Of a DNA stretch of 9,364 bases, positions 1 to 5,476 are shown piece by piece. A model generated the notes under the pieces. The model had not been told where the DNA came from. It did no database searches and was given only the letters and a program-made list of their open reading frames with translations. The position numbers and the translations under genes were made by a program. This stretch comes from DASZZV01 sp035544835 (lineage in GTDB: Bacteria; Acidobacteriota; Thermoanaerobaculia; Gp7-AA8), in assembly GCA_035544835.1 (NCBI GenBank), contig DASZZV010000067.1, positions 1 to 9,364 of the forward strand. The letters are read 5' to 3'. Each line of letters starts with the position of its first letter. The stretch's first letter is position 1.

Positions 1-461
1 ATCAGAATATTCGGACGGAAGCGCCGCACGTCTGCCGCTCTTTCGGCCGCGGAACAGATCGCTTCGATCGTCTTCTCGCCGATCACGGAGAGGGTCCCGT
101 CATCGAAGATACCGTTGTCGATCTGTACCAGTTCGACCTCGGCTCCATGCACCGTCGAGATCTCCTGCCTCAGCTCCTCGCCGCGCAGCGCCACCACCCT
201 GCCCTGCGGGGTGCGAACGAGAGACGGGAGCACGTCCGGTCCTTCCCCTTCGCGGCGTTCCGGCCTGTATGTGACCAGCGCCGGAAGCTTGCTCGCCGTA
301 AGCCACGGGAATCCACCCCCCGGCAGACCTCGCCGCAGAAAGGCCAGCCGCCGATCTCCCTGAACTCCATGCCATCCCAGCTCAGCCGATTGCAGCGGCT
401 CGCCCGCCATCGACTTCACCGGATAGCGATACAACCCGGCGATCCGTCCAACCTTCGTCAT
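1..461 (-). CDS. MOSC-domain protein, N-terminal part (runs off left edge)
   Basis: This reading frame is open from an ATG at 461 down to base 1 with no stop, giving 153 codons of an incomplete protein. The N-terminus carries the pattern typical of the MOSC N-terminal beta-barrel: 'LYRYPVKSM' at residues 10-18, then 'GDRR' near residues 35-38. The last visible residues contain 'RRFRPNI', the hallmark at the entry of the MOSC domain proper. MOSC proteins (the family of mARC and the molybdenum cofactor sulfurase C-terminal domain) bind molybdenum cofactor or move sulfur. The cysteine that would bind the cofactor in mARC-type members lies beyond the window edge, so catalytic competence cannot be judged. 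No convincing Shine-Dalgarno site precedes the ATG, but it sits exactly where family members usually begin. It is divergent from the receiver gene at 546. The family call is firm; substrate and role are unknown. Confidence 0.87.
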   Translation of the reverse strand, partial: MTKVGRIAGLYRYPVKSMAGEPLQSAELGWHGVQGDRRLAFLRRGLPGGGFPWLTASKLPALVTYRPERREGEGPDVLPSLVRTPQGRVVALRGEELRQEISTVHGAEVELVQIDNGIFDDGTLSVIGEKTIEAICSAAERAADVRRFRPNIL

Positions 462-492
462 GGCTGAATGGTAAGAGAAAGCAAAAGGAAAA

Positions 493-520
493 TTGAAAGA
501 ATGTGAACTTGCCCCATAAG
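493..520 (+). promoter_or_regulatory. Candidate sigma70-like promoter for the receiver gene
   Basis: TTGAAA at 493-498 matches five of six bases of the -35 consensus. After a 16-base spacer, CATAAG at 515-520 matches four of six bases of the -10 consensus. The pair lies in an AT-richer stretch between the divergent MOSC and receiver genes and would start transcription shortly before the ATG at 546. This is pattern matching only; consensus details in this organism are unknown. Confidence 0.28.
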
Positions 521-545
521 GCGTCCCCACCGCGACGTTCTCACA

Positions 546-971
546 ATGACGAATCAATTCCACCGTGGCATCGCCGAGCACCGCATCGTGTCCGGTTCTG
601 ATACGCTTCCTGTCGTGCTACCTCGCCTCCTTGTTGTGGAAGATGATGCGCTGGCTCGAAGCGAAGTCGTCAGAGTCGTCAATCCGTCATGGTCCGTGAC
701 GGAGGCGGTGGATGGCGAAGGAGCGATCAAGTACCTTTGGGATGAGTCATTCGAGGCCATCGTCCTCGATCTCATGCTCCCGCACTTGAGCGGATACGAC
801 GTGATCCGTCATCTCAGCATGCGCCGGCCCGAGCTCCTCGCGCGCACGATCATTCTCACCGGAGTTACTGATGTGAGTCTGGCGTTCATCGACCCCCAGT
901 CCGTGTTCGCGATCATCAAAAAACCCCTTGATGCCCAGGAGCTCCTGCAAACGCTCGAGCGGCTTGGGTAA
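546..971 (+). CDS. Single-domain response regulator (receiver domain only)
   Basis: The 141-residue product is a CheY-like receiver with all signature residues visible. The acidic metal-binding cluster is E32-D33-D34 in 'VVEDD', and the phospho-acceptor is D75 in 'VLDLMLP'. T105 in 'ILTG' is the switch threonine, and K126 precedes the conserved proline in 'KKPLD'. The domain fills roughly residues 27-140, and no DNA-binding or enzymatic output domain follows, so it probably acts through protein-protein contacts or a phosphorelay. About 26 N-terminal residues precede the first beta strand. No clear Shine-Dalgarno site supports the ATG at 546, and an in-frame GTG at 588 is a possible later start. 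No histidine kinase is present nearby. The gene ends 128 bases before the aminopeptidase start on the same strand, so co-transcription is possible but not shown. Confidence 0.87.
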   Translation: MTNQFHRGIAEHRIVSGSDTLPVVLPRLLVVEDDALARSEVVRVVNPSWSVTEAVDGEGAIKYLWDESFEAIVLDLMLPHLSGYDVIRHLSMRRPELLARTIILTGVTDVSLAFIDPQSVFAIIKKPLDAQELLQTLERLG

Positions 972-1066
972 GAAGCGGGCGTCTCAAAAGAATCGCCGCA
1001 CCCTATTCCGTCACGAGTCCTCCTTGCCGGAAACCTCACCTCCACTCTTTCGTAAACGGGCAGACA

Positions 1067-1093
1067 GATTCCCGAAGGGGAATCGTGAAGGAG
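1067..1093 (+). promoter_or_regulatory. Leader hairpin followed by Shine-Dalgarno site of the aminopeptidase gene
   Basis: GATTCCC (1067-1073) and GGGAATC (1078-1084) form a perfect seven-base-pair stem around a GAAG loop. Three bases later GAAGGAG (1087-1093) is a strong Shine-Dalgarno match, six bases before the ATG at 1100. The ribosome binding site decides for this ATG over the in-frame GTG at 1085, which would lie between hairpin and Shine-Dalgarno. A regulatory role for the hairpin is inference. Confidence 0.5.
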
Positions 1094-1099
1094 ATTTTG

Positions 1100-3703
1100 A
1101 TGAATCGAACAAGATGCCTGGTCCTCTTTTGTTCTCTGCTGGCCGGCACCCGGTCTCTCGCGGCCGCCGAAGCCCGTCTCAGCCATGACGTCGTTCCCAC
1201 CTCGGAACGGGTTTCACTCCATTTGAATCCGGATGAGAAGAGCTACTCCGGCTCGGTCGAAATCAAATTGCATGTCAACAAGCCGGTCCGTTCGTTTCGC
1301 TTTCACGCCGAACGGATGAAGCTTGCCGACGCCCTGCTCAAAGGGAAGGAGACCTTGAAGCTCGAGACCGTCTCGGGCGACCAGGGCACCATCACCGCCA
1401 CCGCAACCAGGCCCATCCCCCCGGGCGACTACGAGCTCACCATCAACTTCACCAACGAGTTCGACACTCGCTCGGTCGGCCTCTATCGGATGGAGAAAGA
1501 CGGCCAGGGTTACGCCTTCACGCAGTTCGAGGCCGCCGACGCACGGAAGGCCTTCCCCTGCTGGGACGAGCCGGAGTTCAAGATTCCTTACCAGCTCACC
1601 CTCACCATCCCCAAGGGAATGGAAGCGGTGACGAACACGCCGATTCAGAAGGTCGAGGAGAAGAACGACTGGAAAGTCGTAGCCTTTCAAAAGACCAGGC
1701 CGCTGCCGAGTTACCTCCTCGACATCACTGTTGGAAGACTGGAGTTCGTTCCCATCGAGGGAATGTCGATCCCCGGGCGCGTGGTCACGATCAAGGGTCA
1801 GAAGCAGCTGGCCACGCTGGCCGCGTCGCTGACTGCGGGCATCGTCAAAGCCGAGGAAGCCTACTTCGGCATGCCCTACCCGTTTGAGAAACTGGACCTG
1901 ATCGCTGTTCCGGAGTTCTGGCCGGGAGCCATGGAGAATCCCGGGGCAATTACGTTCGCCGACAGCGTTCTTCTTCTCGATCCCACCAACGCCACGGCCG
2001 GTCAGCGCCGCAACTTCATCCGCACCACCGCCCACGAGGTCGCGCACATGTGGTTCGGCGATCTGGTCACCATGCGCTGGTGGGACGATCTCTGGCTCAA
2101 CGAGTCCTTCGCCGACTGGATGGGCGACAAGATCACCGACCAGCTCTACCCGCAGTACAAGTTCTCCCTCAGCGAGCTGGCTGGAATCAGCGGCGTGATG
2201 CAGGAGGACGCGCAGCCGTCGATCGAGCCCGTTCGCCACGAGATCGCAGTTGCCGAAAACGCGCTGAATGATGTGGGCGTCGCCTACGACAAAGGGAAGT
2301 CCGTCATCGGCATGTTCGAGCGCTACCTCGGTCCCGAAAAGTTCCGCTCCGGCGTGAATGCCTACCTGAAAGCCAACGCCTGGAAGAACACGGAGTCGAG
2401 CGATTTCTGGAAGGCCCTGTCGAAATCTTCGGGGAAGAACATCGCCGGCCCCATGTCCGGCTTCCTGGAACAGCCCGGCCTGCCCCTCGTGAGCGCCTCC
2501 ATTCTCCCTGACGGTTCGCTGCAGCTGGCGCAGACACGCTTCCTCAATTACGGCATCACGGCCAAACCGGAGCAGTGGCAGATTCCGGTGATCCTGAAGG
2601 TTTCGGATGGTTCGAAGATTCAGACCAGAACCGTGCTCCTCGATCAGCCGAAAATCATCGTCAACCTCGGTACTAAGAAGCTGGCCTGGGTTCTTCCCAA
2701 CGCCGACGCCAGCGGCTACTACCGTTGGCGAGTTAGTCCTGAAATGCTCCTCACCCTCGCACAGGAAGGACCGAAAGCAATGAACGCCCGCGAGCGGGTA
2801 TCGTTCCTCGGGAATCTCTCGGCCCTCCTCCTTCGCGGCGAGATCAACGGCGGCGAATTTCTCGAGATCGTCAATCAGTTCGCCAACGATCCGGAGCCTC
2901 AGGTCATCTCCTCGGTCATCAACACCCTGGGGCAAACCAAGGCCGCCTTCGTGCCCGACTCCATGAAGGAGGCCTTCGCTAACTATGTTCGTCGCACGCT
3001 CCAACCTGCCCTCGACCGTTTCGGGATGGAGAAGAAGGCCGGGGAGGAAGAGGCCGTCTCGATCTTCCGCCCGCGTCTGATCAACTGGCTGGGCACTGAA
3101 GGTCACGACCCGAAGATCATGAGCTTTGCACGCAGCACGGCCGAGGCCTATATGAAGGACACCCATTCGGTGGACCTCGCCATTGCCGGGACTGCGCTGC
3201 GTGTTGCAGCGCTGGAAGGAGATCAGGCCCTTTACGACAAGTATCTCGCGGGATTCCAGGCTGCGAAGACGCCGGGGGAACGTTCTAACTACCTCGGCGC
3301 CCTCGGCTCGTTCCAGGACCCCGCCATTCGGGAGAAAAGCCTCGAGTTCGCGCTGAAAGGAAAGCTTCGTCCCAACGAGCTCTTCGTCATTCCCCGTGGG
3401 CTCGGCTCGACTGCCGCCTCACGCGACCGTCTCTTCAAGTGGCTCACTGACAACTATGACACCATCACCTCGCGCCTTCCTCCCGCCTTCGTTTCCTTCA
3501 TGCCCAACTTCGCCGCGGGCTGTGAGGCCGAGAGGCTTCAGGCTGCGAAGAGCTTCTTTGCGCAGGAGGGACATCATGTCGAAGGGACGGAGAAGGAGCT
3601 GCAGAAAGTGACCGAGCAGGTCAATGACTGCGTCGCCCTCCGCCAACGTGAGGGCTCCGCCGTGAGCGCCTACCTAAATGGTCTGAGCGCGCCGGTGAAC
3701 TGA
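1100..3703 (+). CDS. Exported M1-family zinc aminopeptidase
   Basis: The 867-residue product is a full-length M1 (gluzincin) metallopeptidase that removes N-terminal amino acids from peptides. Residues 1-25 look like a Sec signal peptide, with basic residues at the start, a hydrophobic core and an Ala-rich cleavage region, so it probably works outside the cytoplasm. The N-terminal beta domain ends with the family block around 'PCWDEP' (153-158). The exopeptidase motif 'GAMEN' is at 276-280. The zinc site is H312-E313-x-x-H316 with the third ligand E335, exact HEXXH-X18-E spacing, in 'WLNESFADW'. Y396 in 'YDKGKSV' matches the transition-state tyrosine. From about residue 560 to the end is an ERAP1-C-like helical domain. 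All catalytic residues are intact. ATG 1100 is chosen for its strong Shine-Dalgarno site and because the signal peptide begins there. Substrate preference cannot be read. It could serve nutrient peptide degradation, and no dedicated partner gene is adjacent. Confidence 0.95.
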   Translation: MNRTRCLVLFCSLLAGTRSLAAAEARLSHDVVPTSERVSLHLNPDEKSYSGSVEIKLHVNKPVRSFRFHAERMKLADALLKGKETLKLETVSGDQGTITATATRPIPPGDYELTINFTNEFDTRSVGLYRMEKDGQGYAFTQFEAADARKAFPCWDEPEFKIPYQLTLTIPKGMEAVTNTPIQKVEEKNDWKVVAFQKTRPLPSYLLDITVGRLEFVPIEGMSIPGRVVTIKGQKQLATLAASLTAGIVKAEEAYFGMPYPFEKLDLIAVPEFWPGAMENPGAITFADSVLLLDPTNATAGQRRNFIRTTAHEVAHMWFGDLVTMRWWDDLWLNESFADWMGDKITDQLYPQYKFSLSELAGISGVMQEDAQPSIEPVRHEIAVAENALNDVGVAYDKGKSVIGMFERYLGPEKFRSGVNAYLKANAWKNTESSDFWKALSKSSGKNIAGPMSGFLEQPGLPLVSASILPDGSLQLAQTRFLNYGITAKPEQWQIPVILKVSDGSKIQTRTVLLDQPKIIVNLGTKKLAWVLPNADASGYYRWRVSPEMLLTLAQEGPKAMNARERVSFLGNLSALLLRGEINGGEFLEIVNQFANDPEPQVISSVINTLGQTKAAFVPDSMKEAFANYVRRTLQPALDRFGMEKKAGEEEAVSIFRPRLINWLGTEGHDPKIMSFARSTAEAYMKDTHSVDLAIAGTALRVAALEGDQALYDKYLAGFQAAKTPGERSNYLGALGSFQDPAIREKSLEFALKGKLRPNELFVIPRGLGSTAASRDRLFKWLTDNYDTITSRLPPAFVSFMPNFAAGCEAERLQAAKSFFAQEGHHVEGTEKELQKVTEQVNDCVALRQREGSAVSAYLNGLSAPVN

Positions 3704-3744
3704 CATTTCTGCTCCTCGCGATGATGCATCGCTGCGAACCGCTC

Positions 3745-3784
3745 CCTTCTCCCTCCGAGGGAGAAGGTGGCCGCCGCAGCGGCC
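3745..3784. repeat. REP-like double palindrome between convergent genes
   Basis: CCTTCTCCCT (3745-3754) pairs perfectly with AGGGAGAAGG (3758-3767) around a three-base loop. Directly after it, GGCCGC (3769-3774) pairs with GCGGCC (3779-3784) around CGCA. The element ends in a 'GGATGAGGG' flank. This arrangement resembles palindromic intergenic repeats scattered in many GC-rich bacterial genomes (recollection of the general type, not a database match). It lies between the stop of the aminopeptidase (3703) and the stop of the DoxX-like gene (3826), so it may also end transcription from both sides, although no T-tract follows. Confidence 0.6.
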
Positions 3785-3825
3785 GGATGAGGGCTCCGTG
3801 ACGCAAGAACCGCCTGTAGTCGCGC

Positions 3826-4254
3826 TCAATGCAGCCAATCCCATCGCCCATACGCGACAAATGCCACAAGCACTCCTACGGCCAGTGGGAACAGCGCAGT
3901 CATGCCGCCCCCTCCCATCCAGGTCACAATCGTCGCGCCGGCCATGATGATCAGTAGCCCGGCCGCGGCCAGCGGCGTCAGCCCTCGCCGGATGCTCAGC
4001 AGTCCCGGCAGGATGAGACCGAGCCCGCCGAGCACCTCCGCCACGCCGATGAAGTGCAGAAACAGACCTGGTAGCTTGATCGGCCCCTCCTGCATTTTCG
4101 CGACCGGCATCACGAACTTCATGACTCCGGAGAAGACAAAGAGAAGCGCCAGGAGGAGCTGAACAATCCACAGCGCAACATTCCTTGCCGGCTTCCCGAC
4201 CGCCGTGGCCGCAGCGCTTCCGTCACGTCCGTTTCCCTCAGTTGAAACCTGCAT
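3826..4254 (-). CDS. DoxX-like small membrane protein
   Basis: The 142-residue product has a hydrophilic, Gly/Ala-rich N-terminus of about 24 residues. Four likely membrane helices follow, at about 26-48, 64-83, 93-113 and 118-135. 'SGVMKF' (42-47) at the end of helix 1 and 'GVAEVLGGLGLILPG' (70-84) in helix 2 are typical of the DoxX/DoxX_2 family. Members are inner-membrane proteins of mostly unknown role; some are linked to quinone or redox processes. The ATG at 4254 is chosen over upstream in-frame starts because GAGGAG lies seven bases before it and because the extension to 4329 is Arg-rich and unlike the family. It stands alone: 275 bases separate it from the next upstream gene on the same strand, and it converges with the aminopeptidase. 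The family call is good; function is unknown. Confidence 0.87.
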   Translation of the reverse strand: MQVSTEGNGRDGSAAATAVGKPARNVALWIVQLLLALLFVFSGVMKFVMPVAKMQEGPIKLPGLFLHFIGVAEVLGGLGLILPGLLSIRRGLTPLAAAGLLIIMAGATIVTWMGGGGMTALFPLAVGVLVAFVAYGRWDWLH

Positions 4255-4261
4255 CGTCGAT

Positions 4262-4267
4262 CTCCTC
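4262..4267 (-). promoter_or_regulatory. Shine-Dalgarno site of the DoxX-like gene
   Basis: On the minus strand GAGGAG precedes the ATG at 4254 by seven bases. It fixes the start and excludes the longer upstream reading of the same frame. Confidence 0.7.
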
Positions 4268-4494
4268 GGTTTGCTCCACTGAGGCTTGACTCTACAGGAA
4301 CGACGAACGAAGCACGTCTGAATCGACACTCCTCTGTTTCTCGGAAATGTCTTCGAATCAGCACAATGCGGGAGAAGGGAGTGGGCTTGCCAATGTTGCC
4401 CCGTGACCAGCCCGAAAACTCACCAAGCGAATTTGATTTTGGGTCGTAGAGTTAGGTCGCGAGCCTGAGGGTTTGCGACTCTTCGCGATCTGCC

Positions 4495-4525
4495 GCCCGC
4501 GGGCAAGCCGGCCCTTGATGGCCGG
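4495..4525 (-). terminator. Paired GC-rich dyads just after the 175-residue gene
   Basis: Reading the minus strand, GGCC-rich arms at 4520-4525 and 4508-4513 form a perfect six-base-pair stem with a six-base loop, only four bases after the TAA at 4530-4532. A ten-base palindrome GCCCGCGGGC follows at 4495-4504. The position is right for an mRNA 3' end, but there is no run of T after either stem, so this is a weak terminator candidate. The rest of the gap between 4255 and 4494 shows nothing recognisable. Confidence 0.3.
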
Positions 4526-4529
4526 AGCC

Positions 4530-5057
4530 TTACTTCTTCTTCGAGGAGGATTTAGACCGCGTCCGCTCGCTTGAGCTCTTCGATCTCGCAGAGGCCGCGT
4601 AGGCGTCTGACTTTCTAGTCGCATGCGCCGCCTTAGCCTGGGGCCGGCGTGTTGTCCGACGCCCCGCGTTTCCAAGCGGAAGGTAAGCAATCGCAGCAGC
4701 TTTGACTCCTGGCTTGCTCGGTGCGCCGCGCACCCCAAGCGTTCCTGGTGCGCGCCAAAGAATCCGAGACTCAGGTAGAGGTACCTCAGCAAAGAAAGCC
4801 TTCATCGAGTCCGAGACGTCCGTGCCCTCGGCGAACCGGACCGTTAGTTGCTTTGACACAAGTCCGTAAAAAAGAACGGCGAAAGGGCCACTGTCCAGGC
4901 GGAGCAATACACCCTTCGAAGGTTCTGGCACTTCGTCGGGATCATCCAGCTCCTGAAACGATACCGGAAACCATTTCGACAGCTCGCTCTCCGAGACGCG
5001 AGCTGTGAATGCGGGAATTGCGCGCTTCCTAAGCTCAGTCGGTCTTGCGATTCTCAT
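4530..5057 (-). CDS. Unrecognised protein with basic Ser/Lys/Arg-rich tail, second of a coupled pair
   Basis: I do not recognise this 175-residue protein. Residues 1 to about 130 look globular, with mixed charge and alternating hydrophobic stretches such as 'VLLRLDSGPFAVLFYG' near the middle. From about residue 132 to the end (44 residues) the composition changes to Arg, Lys, Ser and Ala, with 'RSKSSS' occurring twice and a terminal KKK. Such tails often contact nucleic acid or acidic surfaces, but that is inference. No signal peptide or membrane helix is seen. Its ATG overlaps the stop of the upstream gene by four bases (ATGA), so translation is probably coupled. Sampled stretches run about 53-58 percent GC, against roughly 68-73 percent in sampled parts of the kinase gene. 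It could be an antitoxin- or immunity-like partner, or an ordinary accessory protein; nothing visible decides this. Confidence 0.62.
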   Translation of the reverse strand: MRIARPTELRKRAIPAFTARVSESELSKWFPVSFQELDDPDEVPEPSKGVLLRLDSGPFAVLFYGLVSKQLTVRFAEGTDVSDSMKAFFAEVPLPESRILWRAPGTLGVRGAPSKPGVKAAAIAYLPLGNAGRRTTRRPQAKAAHATRKSDAYAASARSKSSSERTRSKSSSKKK

Positions 5058-5383
5058 GAAGGATCCGTCCTCCTGGTAATGACAACTCTGATTGCGACAA
5101 GCGACTTCCTTTCAAGCGTGATGACTCCGGGTCTTCCTTCGGACCATTCAGGCCATGCCGGAGCTCCCGTTAGATCTGGTTCCACCTCGGTATAAAACTC
5201 CACGCCAACAATGCCGGCCGGAAGTCGTCCCGCCCAGGCCTTCACAGCCGGAAAGTCGCCAGCGTAGAAGTTGCCACGCGGCTTGCCCCATAACAGACCA
5301 GAGGTTGCGACCCTCTCATTCTCCTCGAACGTTTTGTGGCGCCGATGAAATGGGCCGAAACGTGCGGCGCGGCGTTGTGGCAC
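5054..5383 (-). CDS. Unrecognised 109-residue protein, first of a coupled pair
   Basis: I do not recognise this small protein. The first 24 residues are strongly basic and probably disordered. Residues 30-109 look compact, with a Gly/Trp/aromatic-rich start ('LLWGKPRGNFYAGDF') and beta-like stretches ending in 'VAIRVVITRR'. No signal peptide or membrane helix is seen. The start is GTG at 5383: an in-frame stop lies two codons upstream (5387-5389) and there is no in-frame ATG. AGGAGG (5395-5400) lies 11 bases upstream, longer than ideal, and an out-of-frame ATG at 5390 sits nearer to it. The gene overlaps the 175-residue gene by four bases. The kinase gene ends 93 bases upstream on the same strand, so read-through is possible. 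A small compact protein coupled to a partner would fit a toxin-type module, but no catalytic motif is recognised; it could also be a 5'-truncated remnant of a longer protein. Confidence 0.55.
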   Translation of the reverse strand: MPQRRAARFGPFHRRHKTFEENERVATSGLLWGKPRGNFYAGDFPAVKAWAGRLPAGIVGVEFYTEVEPDLTGAPAWPEWSEGRPGVITLERKSLVAIRVVITRRTDPS

Positions 5384-5394
5384 GAATCATTCTA

Positions 5395-5400
5395 CCTCCT
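5395..5400 (-). promoter_or_regulatory. Strong Shine-Dalgarno site with two possible starts
   Basis: A perfect AGGAGG on the minus strand lies four bases before ATG 5390, which opens a 24-codon frame ending at 5316, and 11 bases before GTG 5383, which opens the 109-residue gene in another frame. It supports translation starting here but does not settle in which frame. Confidence 0.5.
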
Positions 5401-5476
5401 GATGATGCGTCCAAGTGACCAACCACTGAGCGAGGTATCCGCGTTTCCAACGCGTAATTGATCGTGGGTTGCGACG

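Noticed and set aside
147..467. 106-codon plus-strand frame at the left edge
   Set aside because: It is antisense to the MOSC gene, whose family motifs are unmistakable, and its translation has no domain features.
1214..3166. 650-codon open frame on the minus strand
   Set aside because: It lies wholly antisense inside the intact M1 aminopeptidase gene. Long antisense frames are expected in GC-rich coding DNA, the translation is low in recognisable motifs, and it has no separate regulatory context.
4254..4329. 25-codon N-terminal extension of the DoxX-like protein
   Set aside because: A strong Shine-Dalgarno site is placed for the ATG at 4254, and the extension is Arg/Lys-rich and unlike the family's N-terminus.
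4358..4792. 144-codon minus-strand frame
   Set aside because: It overlaps the 175-residue gene in another frame, is Arg-rich and lacks a ribosome binding site. The 175-codon frame is coupled by ATGA to its upstream neighbour and is preferred.
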